From Gammaproteobacteria bacterium (GTDB lineage: Bacteria > Pseudomonadota > Gammaproteobacteria > SZUA-140), in the NCBI GenBank assembly GCA_026981935.1, contig JALSIC010000084.1:1-47958 (forward strand): a DNA stretch of 47,958 nucleotides. Reading direction: 5' to 3'. Below the pieces are notes generated by a model. The model made no database searches. It saw only the letters and a program-made list of their open reading frames with translations, and was not told where the DNA came from. Made by a program: the position numbers and the translations under genes. Positions 23,360-32,225 of this stretch are shown in pieces. Every line of letters starts with the position of its first letter. Positions within the stretch are counted from its first letter, which is position 1.

Positions 23360-25486
23360 TTACCTTTCTGCGACTTTTTCTAGTGAAGACCCCAATCTGG
23401 GTTGTGCAAGGGACAGAGGCAGGTGGAGGGTGACGCGCACGCCGCCGGGTGCGTCACGGTTCTCTATCCGGATGCTGCCGCCGTGGTGCTGGACGATGCG
23501 ATGGGCGATGTAGAGGCCGATGCCCAGGTGGGGTTTGCCGCTGCTGCCGGGGCGGTGGGAGGTCATGCCCGTGAAGAGTGATTCGAGCACGCCTGGCGGA
23601 ATGGGCGGGCCCTCGTTTTCGATCCTCACCTCTGCCTGATTGCCATGGCGCTGCAGCGCGAACCGGATGGGTGTGCCCGGGCTTGCGAAATCCAGCGCGT
23701 TGTCCTTGATCTTGTCCAGGAGCTGGGCGATGCGCAGGGCGTTGCCGCGCAGGGGCAGGGGTCGTTCCGGAGTCGTGATTTCGAAGCGGTGTCCGGGGTG
23801 CAGGCGGCGGGCGTTTTCCACGTATTCCTGCAGCATCTCGGCCAGGTCGAAGCTTTCCATTTCCTCGTCGCGCAGGGCTTCCTCGATGTGAGCTGCCTCG
23901 GTGAGGCCGTTGACGATGTGCTGCAGCTGGCGTGTGGCGTTCCAGGCACCATCCAGCAGTGAACGCCGGCAAGGGTCGTTGGGGGATCTCAATTCGTCTC
24001 TTCTCATGCGCTGCAGGGTCATGCTGATGGTATTGACGGGGTTGAGGATCTCGTGGCGCAGGGTGCGGGGGATGGTTTCGAGAAAGCCGGTGTAGCGCTT
24101 GAGACGGCCGAGCAGCATGGAGATGCCCTGGGCGAGATGGGCGAGATCGTCTCGTCCGCGGCGCTCGGTGTCCAGGTGATCCCGCAGCACGCGGCCGTTT
24201 TCGTCGATGGCCGCGAGCAGCTCGCGATGCAGGCGGCGCACGCGGGCCGTGAGCCGCGCGCTGAAGAGCAGGAGCAGGGCGATGAGGGCCAGCATGACCA
24301 GCGCGGTGATGCCGGCGACCTTCAGGAAGGTCTGTTTTTGTGCCTGCAGGATGTCCGCCGTGGATCGCTCGAAGAGCACCGCACCCAGCACCTCGTCCTC
24401 GCCCAGGATGGGGTGAGCCGCCGTGATGAGTCGCTCGGGACCGCTGCCCACCGGGATCTCGATCACGCCGGGGCGGCCCGCCAGGGCGGCATGTACCAGC
24501 TGCAGGGAGCGGGCGTCGGTGGTCCGGCAGATATGGCCGTTGGCGGGATAGCCGCTGTTCACGGCGCGCACGCGAAGATAGCGGTCCACGATACAGATGG
24601 CCGCCGGACTGCGTTGCAGGCCGTCGATGATGCGTTGCAGCTCGGGGGAACGCAGGATGATGCGGTTGAGGCGGTCGGCATACTGGCGGGGCAGGGTGGC
24701 CAGGATGTGGCCGATCTCCGGCGGCGAGCCGGCGCGGGCGTCGGCGACGGCGAGGCGCAGCTGGCGGGTGGGGCCCAGCCATGGCTTGGGCAGGCGGAAT
24801 TCCAGTTGATAGCCGTCCGGCCGCGCCCGCCAGACGGCCCGCAGGCGTGCGAGGTGGCGGCCCGTGACCGGCGCGCGCCAGTCGGGGCGCATGTCATAGG
24901 CGCTGACGGCGCCGGTGGCATGGGGAAGCAGTACAATGCGCCGGACCGCGCCCGCCGGGTCGGCGAATTCCAGGCGGATCTGGTCGCTGAGATCGAGACG
25001 CCGGTAGCGCAGGTCACGCAACACCACCTCGGGGTCGCGCACGGTGACGAAACCATACAGCCACCGTCCCCGTTCACCCAGGCGCAGGGTGAATTCGAAG
25101 TCTTCCGGCGGTGCCTGGTCACGGGCCCAGAGCAGGTATTCGGTGCCGTAGCGGATCGCGGGGATGTCCATGGCCTGCCAGTCCAGCGCCCGTCCGTCCA
25201 CCTGGACAGGCCTGTCCAGGGGATGGACATAGAGATCGCGCTCGCCCGGCAGGTGCTGGAAAGAGGTCTGCGAGGGATCGAAGAGCGCCGGGCGGTCGTG
25301 CAGGGCCGTGGCGATGGCGCTGGCTGCCATCTGCTGGGCCTCGATCTGGCCGTCGAGGAGAAAGCGCTTGAGGTTTTCCAGGTACTGGTAACCGAGCCAG
25401 GGCAGGACCAGCAGGATCGAGGCCACCAGCCAGAGCCGCCCGGCAAGCCCCAGGCCACCGCTCCCCGTCGCCATGTCCTTTCTCAT
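23360..25486 (-). CDS. pdsS: PdsS, histidine kinase of the dedicated sortase system
   Basis: The protein has 708 residues. A first membrane helix at about residues 12–35 (LWLVASILLVLPWLGYQYL), a large ~350-residue extracytoplasmic sensor region, then a second helix at about 395–420 (VAGITALVMLALIALLLLF). The kinase core has LRHEILNPVNTISMT (phosphorylated His), DNALDFASPGTPI (N box) and LGIGLYIAHRIVQHHGG (G2 box). It matches the kinase always found with class GN sortases in marine-type proteobacteria. The ATG overlaps the response-regulator stop (ATGA). It presumably senses an envelope signal that controls the sortase–substrate pair encoded divergently. Confidence 0.92.
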   Translation of the reverse strand: MRKDMATGSGGLGLAGRLWLVASILLVLPWLGYQYLENLKRFLLDGQIEAQQMAASAIATALHDRPALFDPSQTSFQHLPGERDLYVHPLDRPVQVDGRALDWQAMDIPAIRYGTEYLLWARDQAPPEDFEFTLRLGERGRWLYGFVTVRDPEVVLRDLRYRRLDLSDQIRLEFADPAGAVRRIVLLPHATGAVSAYDMRPDWRAPVTGRHLARLRAVWRARPDGYQLEFRLPKPWLGPTRQLRLAVADARAGSPPEIGHILATLPRQYADRLNRIILRSPELQRIIDGLQRSPAAICIVDRYLRVRAVNSGYPANGHICRTTDARSLQLVHAALAGRPGVIEIPVGSGPERLITAAHPILGEDEVLGAVLFERSTADILQAQKQTFLKVAGITALVMLALIALLLLFSARLTARVRRLHRELLAAIDENGRVLRDHLDTERRGRDDLAHLAQGISMLLGRLKRYTGFLETIPRTLRHEILNPVNTISMTLQRMRRDELRSPNDPCRRSLLDGAWNATRQLQHIVNGLTEAAHIEEALRDEEMESFDLAEMLQEYVENARRLHPGHRFEITTPERPLPLRGNALRIAQLLDKIKDNALDFASPGTPIRFALQRHGNQAEVRIENEGPPIPPGVLESLFTGMTSHRPGSSGKPHLGIGLYIAHRIVQHHGGSIRIENRDAPGGVRVTLHLPLSLAQPRLGSSLEKVAER

Positions 25487-26223
25487 CCCGCTGTCCAGCT
25501 GTAACCCAGGCCGTGCCGGGTGCGGATGGCATCGAAATCGGGATCGATGCGCCGGAACTTGCGGCGCAGGTGGAGGATGTGGGTGTTGATGGTGTTTTGC
25601 TCCACCAGTCCTTGACGCGTGGCCCCGATGAGCGTGTCGTAGGTGACCAGTTCGGGGCCGTTCACCAGGGTGTCCAGGATCTGGAACTCGGTAGGGGTGA
25701 GCCCGAGATCGACGCCTCGCCAGAAGGCCTGCAGCGTGGCGGCGTTCAGCCGCAAAGCCCCCGCCGCCTGGACCGCATCGCTGTCGACCCTGGCGCGCGC
25801 CCGGCGGCTGGCCCGGATGCGCAGCAGCGAGTCCACCCGCGCCACGAGGAAGTCCAGCGATACGGGCTTGATCTGGTAATCCCAGGCGCCGATCTCCAGG
25901 CCGTAGATCCGGTCCAGTTCGTCGCCGCGGCTGCTCAGAAAGAGTATGGGCAGGGTCGGGTCACGACGCGCCAGGTAGCGGCCGATCTCGAATCCGCCGT
26001 TGGGTTCGTCGCCCAGCATGATGTCCAGCAGGGCGAGATCCGGCAGGGCATGGCCGAAACCGGCCAGGGCCGCGGTGCGGCCAGCATATTCCGTGACATG
26101 GTAGCCGTGCTCGGCCAGTCTGCCGGCATACAGGGCGCGCTGGCCGCCATCGTCCTCGACGATGGCAATGGTGGCGTGCCTGTTCGAATCTTCTTTCTGT
26201 CCGTCTCTGCACATGTCCCGCAT
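25483..26223 (-). CDS. pdsR: PdsR, OmpR-type response regulator of the sortase system
   Basis: The protein has ~246 residues from the ATG at 26221–26223; the next Met at 26214 is also possible. The receiver has the acidic pair in IVEDDGGQ, the phospho-Asp in LLDIMLGDEPNGGFE, and the conserved Ser and Lys in LSSRGDE and QIKPVS. The C-terminal winged helix (GLTPTEFQILDTLVNGPE ... RRKFRRIDPDFDAIRTRHGLGYSW) is OmpR/PhoB-like. It forms a two-gene operon with pdsS and is divergent from the sortase target gene, whose promoter is its likely target. Confidence 0.92.
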   Translation of the reverse strand: MRDMCRDGQKEDSNRHATIAIVEDDGGQRALYAGRLAEHGYHVTEYAGRTAALAGFGHALPDLALLDIMLGDEPNGGFEIGRYLARRDPTLPILFLSSRGDELDRIYGLEIGAWDYQIKPVSLDFLVARVDSLLRIRASRRARARVDSDAVQAAGALRLNAATLQAFWRGVDLGLTPTEFQILDTLVNGPELVTYDTLIGATRQGLVEQNTINTHILHLRRKFRRIDPDFDAIRTRHGLGYSWTAG

Positions 26224-26402
26224 TGTAGCGTCTCGGCGACGCTTGTCGCGGCCCGGCGCCATGCTTCCATGTTTTCTCCATCATTTCTCCACCCGCCCGC
26301 CAAAGATCCCACCAGGACAGCGTGCTGCAATGACGCCATCCAGGACGTTGCGGTCAACCGGCGCGTTCAGGACGAGTCTCCCCGCCAGGGAAGGCGGCGC
26401 TG

Positions 26403-26447
26403 GGCCAAAGACAAGGGCCACAAAGACAAAGGCCACAAAGACAAAGG
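26403..26447. repeat. Tandem repeat of GGCCACAAAGACAAA in the pdsR–vWA gap
   Basis: Two perfect 15-bp copies (26416–26430 and 26431–26445) follow a 13-bp variant (26403–26415). They lie in the ~290-bp divergent promoter region, within the leader of the sortase-target gene. They may be a slippage-prone spacer or a binding site. Confidence 0.7.
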
Positions 26448-26512
26448 AAAGAAACGGAGGGAGGGCGCAAGACATGTCGTGTCAGAGCGAAGAACGATGG
26501 GGCGGGGTGAGC

Positions 26513-28585
26513 ATGATTCGGGCAGCGTGCATCCTCCGCGCAGGTTTTCGGACGCCCAGGTGGGCAGTGTGCCTGTCGGGATGCCTGCTGGCCCTCGTGA
26601 CAGCGGTCGCCTGGGCCATCCCGGCACCGCAGGACATGGCGACGCGGGGCGCGGTCTGGTTGCGCCTGCCCGACGGCGGCCACGTCCAGGCCTGGTCTCT
26701 GGGCACGGACGTGCGCATCCGGATCACGGGACCGCTGGCGCAGGTCGAGGTCGTGCAGCGTTTCCGCAACCCGGGCAGCGACTGGGGCGAGGGCATGTAT
26801 GTGTTTCCCTTGCCGGCAGATGCCGCGGTGACACGCTTTCGCCTTCGGGTGGGGCAGCGCGAGATCGAGGGCCGGCTCCTGCCGCGGAAGGAAGCCCGGG
26901 CGCGCTACGAGGCAGGACGCAATACGGGCCGCCGTACCGCCTTGCTGGAGCAGGGCCGGCCCAATGTCTTTTCCGTGGCCCTGGCCAACCTGGGTCCGGG
27001 GGAGGAAATCACCGCGGTGCTCTCCTACCAGCAACGGATCGCGCTGCGTGACGGAACGTACAGTCTGCGTTTCCCCCTCGTGGTCGCGCCCCGTTACCTG
27101 CCGCCCGCCGCTGCGGCGACGGCAACGGACACCGTACGCTCGCTGCCGCCCTACTCTACCCGCGCGGGGGAGGTGCCGGGCATGGAGGTCGCCCCGGCCA
27201 ATCCGGTACGCATCGAGGTGGACCTGGACGCGGGGATCGCAGTGACGGGGATCGACAGTGCCTATCATGCCGTGACCGTCGAGCCGGTGGCACGCCATCG
27301 TCACCGGGTGATCCTCGCCGACGAGGCGGTGCCCGCCCATCGCGATTTCCTCCTGCGCTGGCGTCCCGTACTGGGACCGCGCCCCGAACCGGCGGTGTTC
27401 CGGGAGCGGGTGGGCGATGAAACCTACACCTTGCTGGTGCTCTATCCACCGGACCTGTCCGCCGCCGGCCAGCAGGTACCGCCCCGGGATCTCGTCTTCG
27501 TCGTTGATACCTCGGGCTCCATGGCGGGGAAGTCGCTGGAACAGGCCCAGGCAGCGCTGGTGATGGCGCTGGAACGCCTGGGACCGGAGGCGCGCTTCAA
27601 CGTGATCGCCTTCAACGACGTGGTGACCACGCTGTTTCCTGACGTCCGCCCTGTCTCCACCACCACCCTGGCCCGCGCCCTGGCTTTCATCGGGGGCTTG
27701 AAGGCCGAAGGGGGGACCGACATGCGACCGGCGCTGGCCTATGCCCTGGCCACGCAGTCCCCTCCGCAACGCCTGCGCCAGGTGGTGTTCATCACGGATG
27801 GCGCGGTGGGCAACGAAGCCGAGCTGTTCGGCGTCATCCGCCAGCGCCTGGGACGGGCGCGTCTCTTTCCCGTGGGTATCGGCTCGGCCCCCAACGGTTA
27901 TTTCATGCGCCGGGCGGCGGTCATTGGGCGGGGGACGCCCACTTTCATCGGTGACAGGAGCGAGGTGCGGGACAAGGTGGCGGCCCTCCTGGCACGCCTG
28001 TCGCAGCCCGCCTTTGTCGACATCGCTGTTCACGGAACGGGCGCAGGTACCGGGATCCTGCCCCGCCCGGTACCGGACCTCTATCGCGGCGAGGTGATCA
28101 CGTTGACCCTGCGCGAGGATGCGCAGAGTGGCGGGGTGACGGAGCGGCTGAACATCGAGGGCCGTTTCGGCGAGACGGCCTGGTCCAAGGAGGTGTCGCT
28201 GACATCGGCACGTGCGGCGCAGGGCATTCGTCTGGCCTGGGCGCGCGCCCGCCTGGCCTCGCTCATGTCCCGTTACCATGAGGCAGGCGAGCCGGATGAA
28301 CGCCAGCGCCTGCGCCGCGAGATCGTCGCCTTCTCCCTCCGCCACGGGATCATGAGCCGCTTCACCAGTTTCGTTGCCGTGGACGTGACCCCGGCGCGTG
28401 CCGGCGCGGTCTTGAAGACGGGCGGCGTCCCCGCCTTGCTGCCCCAGGGCTGGACGGGCACGGGTGTGGGTCTCCCCCAGACGGCCACTGCATCACGGCT
28501 GCACTTGGTGCTGGGTTTGTCCCTGGCGCTGCTGGCGCTGATGTTGCATGTTCTGCGTCCGGGGCGTTGCGGAGGGGCGCCATGA
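26513..28585 (+). CDS. VIT/vWA-domain surface protein, dedicated sortase substrate
   Basis: The protein has ~690 residues from the ATG at 26513, with GGGGTGAG upstream. It has a signal peptide (hydrophobic WAVCLSGCLLALVTAVAWA, cleavage near AWAIP). The VIT domain spans ~residues 45–170 (VEVVQRFRNPGSDWGEGMYVFPLP). The vWA domain is at ~325–500 with a MIDAS motif DTSGSMAGK and a second metal motif TDG in FITDGAVGNE. The C-terminal sorting signal is LPQTA, a hydrophobic helix (HLVLGLSLALLALMLHV) and basic residues. It should be exported, processed at LPQTA and anchored by the sortase encoded next. Starts upstream at 26474 and earlier lack a ribosome site. Confidence 0.92.
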   Translation: MIRAACILRAGFRTPRWAVCLSGCLLALVTAVAWAIPAPQDMATRGAVWLRLPDGGHVQAWSLGTDVRIRITGPLAQVEVVQRFRNPGSDWGEGMYVFPLPADAAVTRFRLRVGQREIEGRLLPRKEARARYEAGRNTGRRTALLEQGRPNVFSVALANLGPGEEITAVLSYQQRIALRDGTYSLRFPLVVAPRYLPPAAAATATDTVRSLPPYSTRAGEVPGMEVAPANPVRIEVDLDAGIAVTGIDSAYHAVTVEPVARHRHRVILADEAVPAHRDFLLRWRPVLGPRPEPAVFRERVGDETYTLLVLYPPDLSAAGQQVPPRDLVFVVDTSGSMAGKSLEQAQAALVMALERLGPEARFNVIAFNDVVTTLFPDVRPVSTTTLARALAFIGGLKAEGGTDMRPALAYALATQSPPQRLRQVVFITDGAVGNEAELFGVIRQRLGRARLFPVGIGSAPNGYFMRRAAVIGRGTPTFIGDRSEVRDKVAALLARLSQPAFVDIAVHGTGAGTGILPRPVPDLYRGEVITLTLREDAQSGGVTERLNIEGRFGETAWSKEVSLTSARAAQGIRLAWARARLASLMSRYHEAGEPDERQRLRREIVAFSLRHGIMSRFTSFVAVDVTPARAGAVLKTGGVPALLPQGWTGTGVGLPQTATASRLHLVLGLSLALLALMLHVLRPGRCGGAP

Positions 28586-29265
28586 AAGCGTGGTCCCGGC
28601 GCCGGCTTGCATGGACGGCACCGCTGGCCATGCTGGCCTTGCTCCAGTTCGGCCAGGGTGCCTGGATCCAGGCCAAGGCGGTGCTGGCCCAGTATCTCCT
28701 GGAGCGGGCCTGGTCGGCGGCCCTCGACGGGGAGGTGCTTCCCCGTCCCTGGCCATGGTCCGATACCCATCCGGTGGCCCGGATCACGGTGGAACGCCTG
28801 GGCATCGAGCGCATCATTCTGGCGGGAGACGATGGCCGAACCCTGGCCTTCGGCCCGGGACACGCACTCGCCAGTGCCGCGCCCGGCGGTGCGGGGATTG
28901 CCCTGGTGAGTGGTCACCGCGATACGCATTTCGCCTTTCTCAAGGACCTGCGGCCAGGCGATCTGCTGCGTCTCGAGACCGTGAACGGCGTGTTTCGATA
29001 TCGCGTCCGGGGTGCGCAGGTGGTGGATGCCCGCAAGGTCCGCATTCCCCGGCGTCACGAGGGGCCGGGCCTGATGTTGCTGGCCACCTGCTATCCCTTC
29101 GATGCCGTGCGTCCCGGTGGATCGCTGCGTTATGTCGTGACCGCGGTGCCGGCAGATCCCACGGACAGGGCAACCCTGCCCGAATGGTCCAAGGTATCCC
29201 CTGGCGGCGGTTACCCGACGGACGACACGTCGTCGTCTGGCAGGACCCATTCAGCCCGCACATAG
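28582..29265 (+). CDS. Class GN sortase
   Basis: The protein has 227 residues, ATG overlapping the substrate-gene stop (ATGA) with GGAGGGG upstream. An N-terminal hydrophobic anchor is followed by the sortase barrel. Catalytic residues are His in SGHRDTHF, Cys in LLATCYPFD and Arg in [10 protein letters not shown]. It cleaves the LPQTA-type signal of the upstream vWA protein, as a one-substrate system. Family members usually end shortly after RYVVTA. Here ~35 extra residues ([19 protein letters not shown]...) extend 55 bp into the msrA gene on the other strand. Confidence 0.92.
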   Translation: MKAWSRRRLAWTAPLAMLALLQFGQGAWIQAKAVLAQYLLERAWSAALDGEVLPRPWPWSDTHPVARITVERLGIERIILAGDDGRTLAFGPGHALASAAPGGAGIALVSGHRDTHFAFLKDLRPGDLLRLETVNGVFRYRVRGAQVVDARKVRIPRRHEGPGLMLLATCYPFDAVRPGGSLRYVVTAVPADPTDRATLPEWSKVSPGGGYPTDDTSSSGRTHSART

Positions 29266-29726
29266 TGGCAGGTATAGCCGCCGGGATGGCGTTCCAGGTA
29301 ATCCTGGTGCTCCGGCTCGGCCTCCCAGAAAGTCCCGGCGGGTGTGATGCGGGTCACCACCGGTCCGGGCCAGCGGCCGCTGGCCTCGATGGCGGCGACA
29401 AGGGCCTCGGCCGTTTTTCGCTGCTGCTCGTCCAGATAGAAGATCTCGGAGCGGTAGGACGGCCCCACGTCGTTGCCCTGGCGGTCGGGCGTGGTGGGGT
29501 CATGGATGCGAAAGAAAAAGGCGAGCAGATCGCGGTAGGCGAGCAGGTCCCTGTCGAATTCGACTTCCACTGCCTCGGCATGACCGTCGTGACAGGCATA
29601 GGTGGGGTGAGGCAGGGTGCCGCCGGTGTATCCCACCCGCGTGCGTACCACACCGGGCAAGCGGCGCAGCAGGGCCTGCATCCCCCAGAAACAGCCGCCG
29701 GCCAGGATCGCCCGTTCAATATTCAT
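29211..29726 (-). CDS. msrA: MsrA, peptide methionine-S-sulfoxide reductase
   Basis: The protein has 171 residues. The catalytic GCFWG motif is at about residues 11–15 (AGGCFWGMQ). [34 protein letters not shown] and [10 protein letters not shown] are the family landmarks. It reduces methionine-S-sulfoxide in proteins using thioredoxin. It has no signal peptide and so should be cytoplasmic. A single gene, convergent with the sortase gene and overlapping its 3' end by 55 bp. Confidence 0.96.
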   Translation of the reverse strand: MNIERAILAGGCFWGMQALLRRLPGVVRTRVGYTGGTLPHPTYACHDGHAEAVEVEFDRDLLAYRDLLAFFFRIHDPTTPDRQGNDVGPSYRSEIFYLDEQQRKTAEALVAAIEASGRWPGPVVTRITPAGTFWEAEPEHQDYLERHPGGYTCHYVRAEWVLPDDDVSSVG

Positions 29727-29825
29727 CCCGATTGGTTCCAGTTGTGCAATGGCGTGGTGAAAACACTACACTAGCGCGGGGAGGCATATCTGTCCACGAG
29801 GCATGGATCTGGAGTTCACAATGGT

Positions 29826-30257
29826 ATGAGCACGGGCAAGTCAGCGTCGGAGATCGTTCCTCCACGCCTGCGCCGGCTGGGGCCATTGCTGTTGCCACTG
29901 GCCTACATGGCGGCAATCTTCATGCTCTCATCCATTCCCGGCGAGATCGATCCGCATGAAACGGGGGTGATGCGGGTGTTTCTGTGGGTGCCGCCCGATG
30001 TGCAGAACCTGCTCCACGTGCCGGTGTTCGCGGGGCTGGCCTGGTTGTGGTGCCTGGCCCTGCGTCCGTGGGGACTGTCGCCCGGCCGGCTTGCATGGCT
30101 CGCCTTTGCATTGACGCTGGCCTATGGCGTGGCGGACGAGATCCACCAGAGCTTCGTGCCGGGTCGCCTGGCCAACGGGGCGGACCTGTTGCTGAACGGG
30201 ATCGGCGCCGCCCTCGCGGCTTGGTATTATCACAGGCGTTCGCTGGTAGCCGGCTAG
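29826..30257 (+). CDS. VanZ-like membrane protein
   Basis: The protein has 143 residues with three or four hydrophobic segments: LLLPLAYMAAIFMLSSIPG (~20–38), LLHVPVFAGLAWLWCLAL (~62–80), LAWLAFALTLAYGVADEI (~90–107) and LLLNGIGAALAAWYY. The family signature YGVADEIHQSFVPGR and a preceding HVPVFAGLAWL are present. VanZ-like proteins are widespread small membrane proteins of unclear function; the name comes from teicoplanin resistance, which cannot be assumed here. Stand-alone gene. Confidence 0.88.
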   Translation: MSTGKSASEIVPPRLRRLGPLLLPLAYMAAIFMLSSIPGEIDPHETGVMRVFLWVPPDVQNLLHVPVFAGLAWLWCLALRPWGLSPGRLAWLAFALTLAYGVADEIHQSFVPGRLANGADLLLNGIGAALAAWYYHRRSLVAG

Positions 30258-30321
30258 CGGGCCAAGGATGCCGCTGACCCGGTGGCCGTCGGCGGCATTC
30301 GCTTGATATTCCAGGCGAACG

Positions 30322-31368
30322 TCAGCTCCAGAGGAGGCTCCATTCCATGAGGTAGGTTTCGTCTGGAGTGTCGTCGCCATCTGTATCGATGTCGATCTGG
30401 ACGTTAATGCCGTCGCTTTGAGCAGTCAGAGTGACATTGCTGTTGTTCGCACCCGTGATTACCATGGCGCCCGAGGTAGGATAGCCGGGATCAATGCCAC
30501 TGAAAGTCGCAATGGTCTCAAACTCGACGCTGCCTCCCAGCTCATTGCTGCTGACCGTTCCACTGGCATCGATTTCATATGAATTGTTGCTTTCGTTGTT
30601 GCTCGACTCGAAGCGGAAATTACTGAGCGTATGAGTGGAGCCGTTGATGCTGAGGGTGAGTGCGTCGCCAGACAGGATACCGTTGAAGACGACCCCGTCC
30701 ATGGTCCCGATCTCGAGCGTGAAGCCGCCGTCGAGTGAGACGATGTTGCCATCGCTGTCTGTGGCGCTCAGATTGCTCATGCTGAGGCTGAAGGAGATTT
30801 GCCAGTTGTTGTCCGAGAAGGCGCCTTGGAAGCTTTTCACTTCCATGGTCAGGCCGCCTGTTATGCGGTATTGATCCCCCGTGTTCTGGCAGTCAATAAA
30901 GGAGATGGCGATATTGTCACCGGCAGATACTCCCTGGCTATTGTCCGAATCCGTGAGATGGACGGTGGCTGTGCCTGAAGAGGAACAATTGACGTTGTTT
31001 TCGGGCAAGGTGCCGATGGCTATGGAGGGCAGAGCGCCGCCTGTTTCCATGTTGAACCATTGCAGCTGGGACATGGCGAAGGCCAACAGGCCAAACCGGC
31101 CTGGTCGTGCCATCTGTACACCCAGGGCAGTGCTGCTGGATTGCGTTGCTGTTTCAAGAGAAGCATCCATGGTGACCAGGGCTGCATTTGCCACGGTTTC
31201 CGCATTGTCGGTGGTGATGGCAACCAGACCATTGTTGGGTATGCTGCCCGCATTGTTGTCTCCTCCGTTGCCTCCGCCACCGTCACAACCAATCAATGGC
31301 AGGGCAAAAACGGTCGGGAAGATGAAGGATCTCAGGAACTTGGTTTTTTTGTTTTTGTGTGCAGTCAT
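30322..31368 (-). CDS. Predicted lipoprotein of unknown function
   Basis: The protein has ~348 residues from the ATG at 31366–31368, with GGAGGT nine bases upstream; an ATG at 31377 sits right on that site and is unlikely. It has a lipoprotein signal: basic KNKKTKF, a hydrophobic core and lipobox LPLIGC at about residues 22–27, followed by a glycine-rich linker (DGGGGNGGDNN). The mature part is rich in Ser, Thr, Asn and Asp and looks like beta structure, ending DIDTDGDDTPDETYLMEW, a calcium-binding-like acidic loop. No known domain is recognised. Base composition is lower in GC than neighbouring genes, suggesting acquisition. Confidence 0.8.
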   Translation of the reverse strand: MTAHKNKKTKFLRSFIFPTVFALPLIGCDGGGGNGGDNNAGSIPNNGLVAITTDNAETVANAALVTMDASLETATQSSSTALGVQMARPGRFGLLAFAMSQLQWFNMETGGALPSIAIGTLPENNVNCSSSGTATVHLTDSDNSQGVSAGDNIAISFIDCQNTGDQYRITGGLTMEVKSFQGAFSDNNWQISFSLSMSNLSATDSDGNIVSLDGGFTLEIGTMDGVVFNGILSGDALTLSINGSTHTLSNFRFESSNNESNNSYEIDASGTVSSNELGGSVEFETIATFSGIDPGYPTSGAMVITGANNSNVTLTAQSDGINVQIDIDTDGDDTPDETYLMEWSLLWS

Positions 31369-31377
31369 ATGCGTCAT

Positions 31378-31995
31378 ACCTCCAGTCGTGTATTCAAGCT
31401 CAAGGTCGAAAGGATATGCATCAGTGCAGGAATGGACAGGGCTCTCAAGGCCGCTGGTAACTGGTATTCACTTGTGATTCTGGCTCTGACCGTTCCCTGC
31501 AGCAGTTGACTCGTTGTTCCTGCCACTGGCGATTATCACGTCAGAGCAGAAGAGAATGGAGTCAGGGCGATGACACCTGTCGTACCAGATTCTGTTGTGT
31601 TGAATTACGTTATGAATATCACATATTATACTGATTTTATGGGAAATTGAGTTCAATTATAGGATTGGAAACTGGCTTTTTCAATAAGCTTGGTATCATG
31701 GTATCTCCCAGGGAGATGATTAAAGGGGCTTGCAAGGGTTGCATGTGGGTTGCGGAAGGCAAAGCGGTGGTATCCCAAGCCGATGAGCATGGCCTTGAGG
31801 GTGAAAGTGTGCTGATCATTCAACATTCAAATAGCTGGCACAGCATCTTTGTTGTTATCCCGTGTTATCCCGTTGCTTCTGTCAGATTTTTACCGGGACG
31901 CAGGATGGTGGTAAGATGCCACGGCCTGCCAGGATGGAAACGGGATCAGTCAGAAGGGAAGCATGAGAATCCATTCGGCGGGCGTGCCGGTCAAT
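31378..31995. other. AT-rich 0.6-kb gap, no convincing gene
   Basis: An open frame on + from 31647 to 32066 runs into the 4.5S RNA gene, has no ribosome site and no recognisable domain, so I do not call it. The AT-rich part (about 31590–31700) may hold the promoter of the following RNA. Confidence 0.5.
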
Positions 31996-32107
31996 GGTGG
32001 CCTGTGCCGGTCCCCCCGCAACGATCAGCTGTAAACCCCGTCAGGCCCGGAAGGGAGCAGCGGTAGCAGCGAAGTCGTGTGCCGGGGTGCGGCGGGTGCA
32101 GGTCGCC
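31996..32107 (+). ncRNA. ffs: 4.5S RNA of the signal recognition particle
   Basis: The universally conserved SRP apical domain is visible: GTCAGGCCCGGAAGGGAGCAG (about 32040–32060), with the GGAAG-type tetraloop region, and the partner strand GTGTGCCGGGGTGC (about 32077–32090). The ends pair: GGTGGCCTGTGCC (from 31996) with GGTGCAGGTCGCC (to 32107) via G–U and Watson–Crick pairs. A T-rich stretch follows (tccattttt). It lies ~120 bp upstream of dnaX. Ends are accurate to a few bases. Confidence 0.92.
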
Positions 32108-32225
32108 TCCATTTTTCTGCGTCGGTCCGCAGGTTTTTCCGAGTGTCCCGCCTGTGACGGAAGGCGCGTTTTTTTGCCATAATAACCCCCTTCCTTCTTC
32201 CTCTGGGTGGAGCGGACGTTTTCTC

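Noticed and set aside
31647-32066. 139-codon open frame before dnaX
   Set aside because: It runs through the 4.5S RNA gene, lacks a ribosome site and shows no known domain.
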